A stretch of 64,000 nt of DNA from Pseudoflavonifractor_A sp022772585 (GCF_052065415.1 NZ_JBQHUB010000006.1:1-64000); one strand, 5' to 3'; positions 31,810-40,691 are shown, counted from the first letter of the stretch. Translations and numbers: made by a program. Notes: generated from the sequence alone by a model not told the origin.

Positions 31810-33975
31810 TTGAAAAAAGTCCTGACCGCGCTGCTCACATTTGCCCTGCTTTCCGGCCTTTCGGCCTGCGGCCCCACACCTTCCGATCCCGTTGAGACTT
31901 CTGTCCAGGCAGCTGTGCCCTCTCTGGAGGAGCAGTACACGGGCTATCTGAGTGCCGTCTCCTCCAGCTTTGCCTATGAAACCGCCCTGGAGCTGACCAC
32001 CAATCCCGCCTACTTCAACTCTGCGCAGGGCGGACGAAATGCCGGCAGCGACGCCGAACACGCCGCCGCCGATTATCTGGCCGGCCTGATGGAGGATATC
32101 GGCCTGACCGATGTGGAAAAGGCTGCCGCCCAGTGCGACCGCTGGCAGTTCAACGGCGCCAGCTTCACTGTGGACGGAAAGGACTATCCGGTCTATTCCT
32201 ACGCCGCTGCCGCCACCCCGGCGGAGGGCATCACCGCCGAGCTGGTCTATGTGGGCAAGGGAACCATGTGGGATTACGAGGGTCTGGACGTGACCGGCAA
32301 GATCGTTCTCATCGATATCGACCAGCGCAATGACTGGTGGATCACCTATCCCATGCTGGAGGCCGAGCACCAGGGGGCCGCCGCCGTCCTGGCCGCCAAC
32401 ACCGGCGGCTTTGCCCAGATCGCCGATGACGCCCTGAACTGCCAGGATATCTGCGGCCCGGACAACATCCCCACCCTGTCCATCAGTCTGGCCGATTCCC
32501 GCCAGCTGCAGGAGAAGCTGAAGAGCGGCCCCGTCACCGCCACCCTGACGGTGGACAACGAGGTGGACGTGGACGCCGGCACGACCTACAACATCACCGG
32601 CGTACTCAGGGGCAAGTCCTCCGGCCACCAGATCATCGTGGGCGGACACTACGACGCGCATTTCTGGGGCTTCCAGGATGACAACTGCGCCGTGGGCCTG
32701 GTGCTCTCCATGGCAAAGGCCATGATCGACTCCGGCTACCAGCCTGAAAACGACATCGTATTCTGCCTCCACGGCGCCGAGGAGTGGGGCTCCTCCTACA
32801 CCCAGTACGACTGGACAGTGGGCGCCTGGGAGATGATCAACAACGTCCATCCCGAGTGGGTGGGCAGGACCCTGGCCTTTATCAACTTCGAGCTGCCCGC
32901 CTATGAGTTTGACACCTACACCAGCACCTACTCCGCCCCCGAGATGTTCACCATGCTAGATTACTTTGCCAACGAATATGAGTACTCCCCTGACCCGGAG
33001 GGCTGCTTCCCCGACGGCGTGCTTACCGGGGGCTATCAGACCTACACTTACTCCGATGACTTCTCCTATTATGCCGCAGGCGTCCCTTCCACTGTCAACG
33101 GCTTCCTGCTGCAAAAGGATATGGAGACTGTATTCCCCTTCTATGTGGACATCTACCACAGCCAGTACGACACTCCGGATACCTATAACGAGGCCGTCAT
33201 GAACTTCAACCTCCGCTACTACGGCGCCCTGGCCATGTACATCGACCAGACCCCCGCCCTCTATCTGGATTTTACCGCCCAGTATGACCGGGTGCTGGCC
33301 TCCATGGACGAGGAGCTGATGGCCGAGGCCGGGGTGGACATGGCCGCTTTCCGTTCCGCGCTGGAGGAGCTGAACACCGCCGCCCAGGCTATGAAGGAGC
33401 GGGTCGAGCAGGTCAATCGGGATTACCGCCGGGCCCTGGAGGAAAATGACGCCGAAAAAGTGTCCTCCCTCCGGGCTGAGGGCGCCCAGCTCACCGACCG
33501 GAACCTGAAGGCCTTTGAATACGCGCAGAAGCATCTTCTGGGCCTGATGTACGAGCGGCCCATCGTTCCCCACGAGGCGCCTCAGGAAAACGTCCGCCTC
33601 TGCCGGGACATCATCGCCTGTCTGGAGACCGGCGACGTGGCCGCCGCGGTGGATGAGTACGCCTGGACCGTGAACAACGTGCTGGAGTGGTATGCCATGT
33701 ACTTCTCCCCCGAGGTCATCGCCGTACAGGACGACATGCTCTGGGGCGAGGGCAACCGGGACAACCTGTACTGGGGCACCGGCATCGGCTTTGCCAAGGC
33801 CGACGTGGACGCCGCCACCCGCAGCATCTTTGCCCGCTATGATGAGACGGGCGGGGACTTCTCCTCCGAGATCGCCGTCTACCAGGCCGCCGCGGAGGCC
33901 CAGCTCCGGATCCTCCGGGACCTGGGGACCCGGGAGACCGGGGCCATGTCCGAGCTGGCCGGCCTTCTGGCCTGA
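31810..33975 (+). CDS. M28-family zinc aminopeptidase, secreted lipoprotein
   Basis: A 721-residue extracytoplasmic protein. The start is TTG 31810, eight bases after AAGGAGG, giving a lipoprotein signal KKVLTALLTFALLSGLSAC with the lipid cysteine at about residue 20. A PA-like inserted domain (about 120-240) precedes the M28 catalytic part: GGHYDAH, DDNCAVG and HGAEEWGS supply the two-zinc ligands and catalytic Glu. The C-terminal 250 residues are helical and not recognised. It probably trims peptides outside the membrane. An open frame continues 36 codons upstream through the RNA terminator but has no ribosome site. Confidence 0.87.
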   Translation: MKKVLTALLTFALLSGLSACGPTPSDPVETSVQAAVPSLEEQYTGYLSAVSSSFAYETALELTTNPAYFNSAQGGRNAGSDAEHAAADYLAGLMEDIGLTDVEKAAAQCDRWQFNGASFTVDGKDYPVYSYAAAATPAEGITAELVYVGKGTMWDYEGLDVTGKIVLIDIDQRNDWWITYPMLEAEHQGAAAVLAANTGGFAQIADDALNCQDICGPDNIPTLSISLADSRQLQEKLKSGPVTATLTVDNEVDVDAGTTYNITGVLRGKSSGHQIIVGGHYDAHFWGFQDDNCAVGLVLSMAKAMIDSGYQPENDIVFCLHGAEEWGSSYTQYDWTVGAWEMINNVHPEWVGRTLAFINFELPAYEFDTYTSTYSAPEMFTMLDYFANEYEYSPDPEGCFPDGVLTGGYQTYTYSDDFSYYAAGVPSTVNGFLLQKDMETVFPFYVDIYHSQYDTPDTYNEAVMNFNLRYYGALAMYIDQTPALYLDFTAQYDRVLASMDEELMAEAGVDMAAFRSALEELNTAAQAMKERVEQVNRDYRRALEENDAEKVSSLRAEGAQLTDRNLKAFEYAQKHLLGLMYERPIVPHEAPQENVRLCRDIIACLETGDVAAAVDEYAWTVNNVLEWYAMYFSPEVIAVQDDMLWGEGNRDNLYWGTGIGFAKADVDAATRSIFARYDETGGDFSSEIAVYQAAAEAQLRILRDLGTRETGAMSELAGLLA

Positions 33976-34004
33976 CATCTAGTCAAAACGCCCCACAGCA
34001 TACG

Positions 34005-34038
34005 AAAAAAGGGGGCCTCCCATGGGAGGCCCCCTTTT
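34005..34038. terminator. Bidirectional terminator between the peptidase and MATE genes
   Basis: A perfect GC-rich palindrome (half GGGGGCCTCCCA, 34011-34034) is flanked by A runs on the left and TTTT on the right. It serves the converging genes on both sides. Confidence 0.9.
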
Positions 34039-34068
34039 CATGGCTCAAAAAACGGCACGGATATCCTC

Positions 34069-35481
34069 TCACCGTTCTGTCCCTGCACGCGCGGGCGCAG
34101 GAACAATGCGGGCTTCACAGGCATCCTCTTTCCGGTCGGGGCAGAGCCTGCGCAGCCTGCGGATACACGCCGCACATGCGGGCACCAGAAACAGGTCGGC
34201 ACACACCCAGGCCGCCGGGGAGGCGAAGCACGCCGCCGTATAGCCCATGGCTGGGACAAAGAAGCGGCCTGCCGCTGCCCGGGCCGCCATCTCCATCACA
34301 CCGGCCAGGACGGCAAAGGAGCTAAAGCCCATACCCTGAATGGAAAAGCGGAAAATATTCACCAGGGCCAGGGCGAAGAAAAAGGCGCAGCTGGTGACGA
34401 TATACCGGCTGGTCAGGTCCACCAGCAGGGTCAGTTCCTGTTCTTTGGGGTCCAGAAACAGCATGGCGCATTGGGGAGCCAACACCAGCATGGCGGCAAA
34501 GGCCATCACGGCATAGACAAATCCCATGAGCGTACAGGCCCGGACGCCCCGGCCCAGCCGGTCCAGCCGGCAGGCCCCTGCATTCTGGCCGCAGTAGGTG
34601 GCCATGGCGGCACCCATGGCGTCATAGGGACAGGCCAGCAGCTGAAAGAGCTTGTTCCCGGCGGCCACCGCCGCCACATAGAGGCTGCCCAGTCCGTTCA
34701 CCGCCGTCTGCAGGACGATGGAGCCGATGGCAGTGATGGAATACTGCAGGCCCATTGGGATCCCCATGGCGCACAGCACCCTGCAGGAGGGAAGGTCCAG
34801 CCGCCGCTCCTCCCGGCTCAGGTGCAGGATGGGGTACTTTTTCCGCATATAAAACAGGCAGGCCACCCCGGATACGCCCTGGGACAATACTGTGGCTGCC
34901 GCCGCTCCCGCCACCCCGGCATGAAACCAGAGGATCAGGGCAAAGTCCAGAAATATATTCAGGAAGGAGGACATGGCCAGGAAATACACCGGCGTCCTGC
35001 TGTCCCCCAGGGAGCGGATAATGCCCGCCAGCAGATTATAGAGGATGGTGGCCGGGATGCCCATGAATATGATAAAAATGTAGGCGCGGGAATCTTCAAA
35101 AATATCCGCCGGGGTATTCATGGCCGTCAGGATCGTCCGGCACAGAAGGCCGGTAGCCACTGTCAGCACCAGGGCGAAAGCGGCCGCCAGATAGGCGGCA
35201 TTGGCCACGCATCTGCGCATCTTTCCCGGCTCCTGCGCCCCCATCCGCTGGGCGACCGGAATGGCGAACCCGCTGCACAGTCCCATGCAGAAACCGATGA
35301 CAAAAAAGTTAATGGATCCGGTGGCGCCCACCGCCGCCAGGGCGCGGGCCCCCAGCAGCTTACCCACCACCATGGTGTCCACCAGATTGTAGAGCTGCTG
35401 GAACAGCATCCCGAACAGCGTCGGCACAGTAAAGCCCAGGATCAGCCGCATCGGGCTGCCCCTGGTCAGGTCCTTGGTCAC
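34069..35481 (-). CDS. MATE family multidrug/solute exporter
   Basis: A 470-residue membrane antiporter of the MATE family with twelve hydrophobic segments. Family motifs include PTLFGMLFQQLYNLVDTMVVGKLLGARALAAVG at the first helices and PVAQRMGAQEPGKMRR in the first half. It exports organic cations or other solutes in exchange for sodium or protons; the substrate is unknown. The start is GTG 35481 after a GAGGAGGGG site. The frame stays open for 69 codons more, but that part lacks MATE-like sequence. Confidence 0.88.
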   Translation of the reverse strand: MTKDLTRGSPMRLILGFTVPTLFGMLFQQLYNLVDTMVVGKLLGARALAAVGATGSINFFVIGFCMGLCSGFAIPVAQRMGAQEPGKMRRCVANAAYLAAAFALVLTVATGLLCRTILTAMNTPADIFEDSRAYIFIIFMGIPATILYNLLAGIIRSLGDSRTPVYFLAMSSFLNIFLDFALILWFHAGVAGAAAATVLSQGVSGVACLFYMRKKYPILHLSREERRLDLPSCRVLCAMGIPMGLQYSITAIGSIVLQTAVNGLGSLYVAAVAAGNKLFQLLACPYDAMGAAMATYCGQNAGACRLDRLGRGVRACTLMGFVYAVMAFAAMLVLAPQCAMLFLDPKEQELTLLVDLTSRYIVTSCAFFFALALVNIFRFSIQGMGFSSFAVLAGVMEMAARAAAGRFFVPAMGYTAACFASPAAWVCADLFLVPACAACIRRLRRLCPDRKEDACEARIVPAPARAGTER

Positions 35482-35825
35482 AGAGATCCCCTCCTCAGGG
35501 CGTTTCACCGTCTTGCTTAAATACCGCACTATTATAGCCATCTCAGGCAGGGCTGCATAGCGCCGTTTTTCACAATCTTTCCCGGTTTTTCCCTGAAAAA
35601 TGCCGCCGAAACGGCGAACACAGCGCGGCGGATCGCGTCCAAACGTGAAGGGAGCGTGTATCCGTATCTCCAGGAAGTCCCTTGGCAAACAGCCGGACCG
35701 CCCTGAACTGTGATCGGTATCATCAGGAAGATCGAAGTTTGGCCCAGGCTGCAGACTTTCCGTTTTTCAAACCCGCAATATGATACCGTATCAAGTGCCT
35801 TAATCTAATCAACTTCAAGAAGTCC

Positions 35826-36106
35826 ATGAGATATACCCCCCTGGCCTACATCCGGTCAGAGGAAGATATCCTGAAGCTGGTGAACGCCCTGTAGTCACGA
35901 AACGCTATGCGTACATTCTGGATGAGGACCGAAGAATGTTAACTTCTGAAATAGAGCAGCAATTCTATCAGCAGGGCGGCACTGCAATACAGCCAGCAGC
36001 AACAGAAAAAGCGCCCGCGATGGACGCAGATGCCCTGGCTGCGCTGATTCCCAACAGGCACGACCAGCCGGCAGGCAGTTCGGAAAAGGTGGGAAATTCA
36101 AATTAG
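35826..36106 (+). pseudogene. Possible decayed mobile-element gene fragments
   Basis: Two short reading frames in different phases adjoin here. The first ends MRYTPLAYIRSEEDILKLVNAL (split by TAG 35892) and the second runs from at least 35897 to TAG 36104 (RYAYILDEDRRMLTSEIEQQ, then an Ala/Pro-rich tail). Neither has a ribosome site, and they read like C-terminal pieces of larger proteins. I do not recognise the family. They lie in the 0.8-kb gap between the MATE gene and a tRNA, a common place for element remnants; nothing else in 35482-35825 looks like a gene. Confidence 0.3.
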
Positions 36107-36164
36107 CAAACTCCCGTTTTTTCTTAGCAAACTGGTGAAAACCGTTCAAATCCAATTAGCAAAC
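36103..36164 (+). repeat. Three direct repeats of TTAGCAAAC
   Basis: Exact copies start at 36103, 36124 and 36156, with starts 21 and 32 bp apart, just after the gene fragments. They may be binding sites left from a plasmid or integrated element. Confidence 0.55.
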
Positions 36165-36234
36165 ATACATCATGCAGCGCATAAAAACCTCCCAGCTTCG
36201 GAGAACCGGCTGCCGTGAGAAATGAGAACAAAAA

Positions 36235-36270
36235 ACGCTGCAAGCCTTTGGAAAAAGGCTTGCAGCGTTT
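36235..36270 (-). terminator. Terminator of the tRNA-Arg gene
   Basis: A 13-bp stem (AAACGCTGCAAGCC and its complement) is followed on the minus strand by a T run (TTTTTTG). It lies directly after the tRNA 3' end. Confidence 0.88.
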
Positions 36271-36274
36271 CTTT

Positions 36275-36351
36275 TGGCACCCCCGACCAGACTCTAACTG
36301 GTGGCCTACCGCTTAGGAGGCGGTCGCTCTATACAACTGAGCTACGGAGGC
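36275..36351 (-). tRNA. tRNA-Arg (anticodon CCT)
   Basis: A 77-nt cloverleaf on the minus strand. The acceptor is GCCTCCG/CGGGGGT (two G-U pairs), the D arm GCTC/GAGC, the anticodon stem ACCGC/GCGGT with loop CTCCTAA, and the T stem ACCAG/CTGGT. The 3' CCA is encoded. Two normally invariant bases are changed: position 19 is T instead of G, and position 56 is A instead of C (T loop TTAGAGT). These two bases pair in the tRNA elbow and have changed together, so the gene may still be functional. Confidence 0.85.
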
Positions 36352-36371
36352 ATATACAAGAATTATTCAGT

Positions 36372-36444
36372 TTTCCGGCTTAGCAGGACTCGAACAAACT
36401 GCCGCTTAGGATGTGGCCGCTCTATCCGGTTGAGCTGCAGACGC
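36372..36444 (-). pseudogene. Degenerate tRNA-Arg relic
   Basis: On the minus strand, GCAGCTCAACCGGATAGAGC resembles a D arm, CATCCTAAGCGGC resembles a CCT anticodon arm, and GTTCGAGTCCTGC is a good T arm. The acceptor ends do not pair and the anticodon stem is broken. It is probably an old duplicate or attachment-site remnant of a tRNA-Arg. Confidence 0.65.
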
Positions 36445-36462
36445 GTATGACAAAATCGGGAA

Positions 36463-36512
36463 ATACGTTTTAAAAGCGGACACCCCATCCAGTTGAACGA
36501 TCAGGGCATGCC
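36463..36512 (-). pseudogene. Second tRNA relic
   Basis: On the minus strand, GATCGTTCAACTGGATGGGG followed by GTGTCCGCTT resembles a mutated D arm and the 5' side of an anticodon arm. The rest of the tRNA is absent. It continues the row of decayed tRNA pieces next to the intact gene. Confidence 0.45.
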
Positions 36513-36685
36513 CTATCCCTCCGGGAGAATTACTTTTCTATTGTAACCCAAAGCTCCGCCGGTGTCAACGCCCGCCGGCCCGCCGGGGCGGAGATTTGTC
36601 CGCCGCAAAACCGCCTGTATCCTCCGCCGGAGCCTCCCGTTCCATTGGGAAAATAGCTGAAACAACACTTTTTTGAGAATTAAAG

Positions 36686-36714
36686 TTGCGCTCTTTATTG
36701 CATTCGGTTATAAT
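36686..36714 (+). promoter_or_regulatory. typA promoter
   Basis: TTGCGC (36686-36691) and TATAAT (36709-36714) are 17 bp apart, leaving a leader of about 160 nt before typA. Confidence 0.75.
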
Positions 36715-36881
36715 AGATGGTCGGAATTACAGAGATCCTGTTTTTTCGCTTCCCAATGGCCGGACAGAGCCCCGCTCTGCCCTGCCCGGGTCTCCATTCC
36801 CCGCGTTATTCATATGTCCGCCGGACAGGGCCCCGGTAAGGGGGCGTCCGGTGGTCTTGCCATACAGGAGGAAGTTCAACT

Positions 36882-38705
36882 ATGCAGAACACAAAGCTGA
36901 GAAACGTAGCCATCATCGCCCACGTCGACCATGGCAAGACCACGCTGGTGGACGAAATGCTCAAGCAGGGCGGTATTTACCGTGACAACCAGGCCACGGT
37001 GGAGCGGGTGATGGACTCCGGCGACCTGGAGCGTGAGCGCGGCATCACCATTCTGGCCAAGAACACCGCTGTCCACTACAAGGACGTGAAGATCAACATC
37101 GTGGATACCCCGGGCCATGCCGACTTCGGCGGCGAGGTGGAGCGCATCCTGAAGATGGTCAACGGCGTCATCCTGCTGGTGGACGCCGCCGAGGGCCCCA
37201 TGCCCCAGACCCGCTTCGTCCTCTCCAAGGCCCTGGAGCTGGGCCACAAGGTCATCGTGGTGGTCAACAAGATCGACCGCCCCGACCAGCGCATCCACGA
37301 GGTCATGGACGAGGTGCTGGAGCTGCTGCTGGACCTGAACGCCACCGATGAGCAGTTCGAGTCCCCCACCCTGTTCTGCTCCGGCCGCCAGGGCACTGCC
37401 TCCTATTCCCCCGACGTGCCCGGCACCGACCTGACTCCCCTCTTCGAGACCATCGTCAACTATATCCCCGGCCCCGAGTCCGACGACGAGGGCCCCTTCC
37501 AGATGCTGGTATCCTCTATCGACTACAATGAGTTCGTGGGCCGGATCGCCATCGGCCGCATCGAGCGGGGCACCATCAAGCAGAACCAGGAGATCGCGGT
37601 GTGCAACTACCACGATCCCGACGCCCCCGCTCAGAAGGCCAAGGCGGTCTCCCTCTACCAGTTCGACGGCCTGGGCAGGGTACCCGTGACTGAGGCCACC
37701 TCCGGCAACATCATCGCCATGAGCGGCATCGGCGACATCACCATCGGAGACACCATCTGCGCTCCCGACTGTGTGGAGCCCATCGAGTTCGTGAAGATCT
37801 CGGCCCCCACCATCGAGATGACCTTCTCGGTCAACGACTCCCCCTTCGCCGGCCGGGAGGGCAAGTTTGTCACCTCCCGCCAGCTCCGGGACCGCCTGTT
37901 CCGGGAAACTCTGAAGGACGTATCCCTGCGGGTGAGCGAGACCGACTCCACCGACGCCTTCAACGTGGCCGGCCGGGGCGAGATGTCCCTGTCCATCCTC
38001 ATCGAGACCATGCGCCGGGAGGGCTATGAGTTCCAGGTCTCCCCCCCCCGCGTGCTCTTCCGGGAGATCGACGGCAGGAAGTGCGAGCCCATTGAGCGTC
38101 TGGTGGTGGACGTGCCCGCCGACGCCATCGGCTCGGTGATCGAGGCCATTGGCCGCCGCAAGGGCGACCTGCTGGACATGAACCCTGTGGGCGAGCGGAT
38201 GAAGGCCCAGTTCCTGGTGCCCTCCCGTGGCCTGTTCGGCTACCGCAACGAGTTCCTCACCGCCACCAAGGGCGAGGGCATCATGGCCTCGGTCTTTGAG
38301 AATTACGCCCCCATGAAGGGCGAGATTGCCCGGCGGAACACCGGCAGCCTGGTGGCCTTCGAGACCGGCGAGGCCGTCACTTACGGCCTGTTCAACGCCC
38401 AGGAGCGGGGCACCCTCTTCATCGGCGCAGGCGTGCCTGTGTACGGCGGCATGATCGTGGGCGAGTGCCCCAAGCAGGAGGACATCAGCGTCAACGTCTG
38501 CAAGAAGAAGCAGCTGACCAACATGCGGGCCGCCGGCTCTGACGACGCCCTGCGCCTGGTCACCCCCCGCACCCTCAGCCTGGAGCAGTGCCTGGAGTTC
38601 CTGGCAGATGACGAGCTGCTGGAGGTCACCCCCGAGAACCTGCGCCTGCGCAAGCGGGTGCTGGACCACGGCGACCGGATGCGCATCGCCAGCAAGAAGA
38701 AGTAA
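36882..38705 (+). CDS. typA: Ribosome-associated GTPase TypA/BipA
   Basis: BipA is a translational GTPase needed for ribosome assembly or translation under cold and other stress. The 607 residues show the EF-G-like G domain with IIAHVDHGKTTLVDE (about 11-25), ERERGITI, DTPGHADFGGEVER and NKIDRP, then domains II, III and V and the BipA-specific C-terminal domain (from about 480; GECPKQEDISVNVCKKKQLTNMR). A strong AGGAGG site precedes the ATG. It is a single gene with its own promoter and terminator. Confidence 0.97.
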   Translation: MQNTKLRNVAIIAHVDHGKTTLVDEMLKQGGIYRDNQATVERVMDSGDLERERGITILAKNTAVHYKDVKINIVDTPGHADFGGEVERILKMVNGVILLVDAAEGPMPQTRFVLSKALELGHKVIVVVNKIDRPDQRIHEVMDEVLELLLDLNATDEQFESPTLFCSGRQGTASYSPDVPGTDLTPLFETIVNYIPGPESDDEGPFQMLVSSIDYNEFVGRIAIGRIERGTIKQNQEIAVCNYHDPDAPAQKAKAVSLYQFDGLGRVPVTEATSGNIIAMSGIGDITIGDTICAPDCVEPIEFVKISAPTIEMTFSVNDSPFAGREGKFVTSRQLRDRLFRETLKDVSLRVSETDSTDAFNVAGRGEMSLSILIETMRREGYEFQVSPPRVLFREIDGRKCEPIERLVVDVPADAIGSVIEAIGRRKGDLLDMNPVGERMKAQFLVPSRGLFGYRNEFLTATKGEGIMASVFENYAPMKGEIARRNTGSLVAFETGEAVTYGLFNAQERGTLFIGAGVPVYGGMIVGECPKQEDISVNVCKKKQLTNMRAAGSDDALRLVTPRTLSLEQCLEFLADDELLEVTPENLRLRKRVLDHGDRMRIASKKK

Positions 38706-38710
38706 AATTT

Positions 38711-38740
38711 GAGCCCGCCGCGAAAGCGGCGGGCTCTTCC
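38711..38740 (+). terminator. typA terminator
   Basis: An 11-bp stem GAGCCCGCCGC with its complement is closed by a GAAA tetraloop and followed by TTCCTTT. Confidence 0.82.
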
Positions 38741-38817
38741 TTTGCCTGCTCGGGGGATGCGCCCGCCCCGTGGGCAGGACAGGATATAAACGGGCAGCCA
38801 CAGGGGCTTATTGAGAC

Positions 38818-39495
38818 TTAATAGACCTGGATATCCGCGATCGCGTGGCTGCCGCCGTTGAGCACGATCTTCATCTGAAGCGCATTATGGATATCTACCT
38901 CAAAATGTTTGGGCAGCTCATCCCAACTCATATCCGCTGAAAAGGCCAGCTCTCCATCCAGATAGATATCTACCTGCCCTTCTCCCCACGAGTCACCGCC
39001 GTCCTCATGGCCCATATCAAAGCTGAGAGTTTTATATTGACCATTCAGGTTGAACAGCGCCGTGGCGTCCATCTGTCCATGAATACATTTCATCACGTTT
39101 GCATACTTTTTTCCGCCCATTTCCAACGTAGCGGGCATTTCCACGCTGCTCGTCTGATACGGCGGGCAGACAGTGAGCAGGTACTGCTTCATCCCCGGGG
39201 CCTCGCCGATATAGACCCGCTGGTTCTTGCCGTCGTAGCTGACGGCCTTGCCCAGGTACTGGCTCACCGCCCGGAGGGGAACGTAGGTGGTGCCGTTGTA
39301 GACGAAGGTGTCCACCGGCTTGCCATTGGCATCGGTGGGCTTCATCTCCACTCCGTCCACGTAGATATCCACCCCCGTGAGGACCTGGATGGTCTTGCCC
39401 GCCAGGGCCGCCCCGGCGGGGGAGGCCAAAGCGAATACCAGGGCCATGGCAAGGGCTCCGGTCAGGATATCGCGCACTCGGTGCATTTTTTTCAT
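38818..39495 (-). CDS. Secreted protein with stalk domain and NPCBM-like C terminus
   Basis: A 225-residue exported protein with a signal peptide (MKKMHRVRDILTGALAMALVFALASPAGAA; cleavage after AGA or nearby). It then has a copper-amine-oxidase-N-like stalk domain (YNGTTYVPLRAVSQYLGKAVSYDGKNQRVYIG, about 66-97). The remainder resembles an NPCBM carbohydrate-binding domain (KYANVMKCIHGQMDATALFNLNGQYKTLSFDMGHEDG). It probably binds a glycan or cell-wall component; there is no catalytic domain. It is a single gene on the minus strand. Confidence 0.75.
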   Translation of the reverse strand: MKKMHRVRDILTGALAMALVFALASPAGAALAGKTIQVLTGVDIYVDGVEMKPTDANGKPVDTFVYNGTTYVPLRAVSQYLGKAVSYDGKNQRVYIGEAPGMKQYLLTVCPPYQTSSVEMPATLEMGGKKYANVMKCIHGQMDATALFNLNGQYKTLSFDMGHEDGGDSWGEGQVDIYLDGELAFSADMSWDELPKHFEVDIHNALQMKIVLNGGSHAIADIQVY

Positions 39496-39556
39496 ATGGT
39501 TTCCTCCTCTTTGTTTGATTTCATTTCAATATACGAATAAAACGACAATCCCCGCC

Positions 39557-39782
39557 TTGCCAAAGGCGGGGAATTCCCGTATAATTGCCATGCGGTGCGG
39601 CGAATACCGCCGTCAGGCGCCGAAGCACCTGCAAGTTCCGTTTTAAGGCGTGTCTCCCCTTGGACGTGCCGTATTTTCCAGGGATGATTTTACCATATTT
39701 CAGTGCAAATTGCAACCGGTGCAGGGCCCTGTGGGCGGCCTCCGCATCGGAAAAACAGCATGTCAGAAAGGACCTGATCTCC
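39557..39782 (+). promoter_or_regulatory. Promoter and leader of about 190 nt before the acetyltransferase
   Basis: TTGCCA (39557-39562) and TATAAT (39580-39585) are 17 bp apart. The -35 lies inside a CCCCGCCTT/AAGGCGGGG hairpin that may also end transcription from the left. The leader from about 39592 to 39782 shows no gene or known RNA class. Confidence 0.55.
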
Positions 39783-40268
39783 TTGTCCATCCTTATCCGC
39801 AACGTGACCCCCGCCGACCTGGACGGGGTGTGTGCCGTGGAAAACGCCGGGTTTCCCCCGGCGGAAGGGGCCACCCGTGCCGCCTTCCAATACCGCATCT
39901 CCGCCTTCCCCCAGTGGTTCCTGGTGGCCGAGGACGCCGGCCAGGTGGTGGGGCTGCTCAACGGACCGTCCACCGGGAAGCGCTTCCTCTGCGACGAGCT
40001 GTACGAGCCCGGCGGGGCCGACGAGGGGGGCGACGCCCTGGCCATCCTGGGCCTGGCCGTACTGCCCGCTTACCGGAAACAGGGAATCGCCGCCCGGCTG
40101 ATGGAGGAGTACATCGCCAGGGCCCGGGCGGCGGGCAAGCGCCGCATCGTGCTCACCTGCAAGGAGGGGCTCATTCCCTACTACGAGAAGTTCGGCTACC
40201 AGAACCGGGGCGTGTCGGCCTCGATCCACGGTGGGGTCGTGTGGTATGATATGGAGCTGATCCTGTGA
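39783..40268 (+). CDS. GNAT family N-acetyltransferase
   Basis: A 161-residue GNAT enzyme that transfers an acetyl group from acetyl-CoA. The CoA-binding motif A is LAVLPAYRKQGIAARLMEEYI (about 85-105), followed by the YYEKFGYQNRG motif B region common to acetyltransferases of small amines and ribosomal proteins. The proposed start is TTG 39783, 13 bases after GAAAGGA. A CTG three codons earlier is also possible. The long upstream open frame lacks GNAT-like sequence. Its substrate is unknown. Confidence 0.75.
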   Translation: MSILIRNVTPADLDGVCAVENAGFPPAEGATRAAFQYRISAFPQWFLVAEDAGQVVGLLNGPSTGKRFLCDELYEPGGADEGGDALAILGLAVLPAYRKQGIAARLMEEYIARARAAGKRRIVLTCKEGLIPYYEKFGYQNRGVSASIHGGVVWYDMELIL

Positions 40269-40298
40269 TCTTTCCCCCAATCGGGCGAATTACGGTAC

Positions 40299-40331
40299 AA
40301 AAGGGGCGTGTCTGCGGACACGCCCCTTTTT
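40299..40331 (+). terminator. Terminator after the acetyltransferase gene
   Basis: A 14-bp stem (AAAAGGGGCGTGTC and its complement) with loop TGCG ends in TTTTT. Confidence 0.92.
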
Positions 40332-40347
40332 CGCGCAAAAATTTTAC

Positions 40348-40428
40348 TTGACATTCTGCCCCGCTGTGATTACAATATCGCTTAAATCATTTTAATTAAA
40401 TTTTTTTAATTAAAATAGTTGAATCAAC
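40348..40428 (+). promoter_or_regulatory. Fatty-acid operon promoter and operator
   Basis: TTGACA (40348-40353) and TACAAT (40371-40376) are 17 bp apart. Just downstream are two inverted repeats: ATTTTAATTAAA (40389-40400) with its exact complement (40405-40416), and GTTGA-A-TCAAC (40418-40428). They cover the start of the transcript and are the likely binding site of the MarR-family regulator encoded at 49755. Confidence 0.82.
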
Positions 40429-40461
40429 AAAACCGGCAACTGCCGAAAGGAGCCAATCACC

Positions 40462-40689
40462 ATGTTTGAAAAAGTCCGCGATATCATCGTCAGCAACCTG
40501 AACTGCGACCTGGAGGCCGTGACCCCGGAGGCCAAGCTCACGGATGACCTGGAGCTGGACTCTCTGGACGCGGTGGACCTGATCAGCGCCCTGGAGGAGG
40601 AGTTCGACGTGACCATGCCCGATGACGCCGCCGTCTCCTTCCAGACCGTGGGCGACATCGTCCGCTATCTGGAGGCCAACGCCCAGTAA
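40462..40689 (+). CDS. acpP: Acyl carrier protein
   Basis: A 75-residue acidic ACP that carries growing acyl chains on a phosphopantetheine arm. The arm is attached to Ser34 in LELDSLDAVDLI. Its AAGGAG site and position as the first gene suggest high expression. It is followed after 2 bp by accB. Confidence 0.97.
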   Translation: MFEKVRDIIVSNLNCDLEAVTPEAKLTDDLELDSLDAVDLISALEEEFDVTMPDDAAVSFQTVGDIVRYLEANAQ

Positions 40690-40691
40690 TC

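Noticed and set aside
35482..35688. 69-residue N-terminal extension of the MATE protein
   Set aside because: The extension is arginine- and phenylalanine-rich, unlike MATE sequences. GTG 35481 has a GAGGAGG site.
36372..36444. Second functional tRNA-Arg
   Set aside because: The acceptor ends do not pair, and the anticodon stem has mismatches despite a good T arm.
36876..38801. 641-codon minus-strand frame opposite typA
   Set aside because: Typical antisense composition, and the plus-strand frame is an unmistakable BipA with promoter and terminator.
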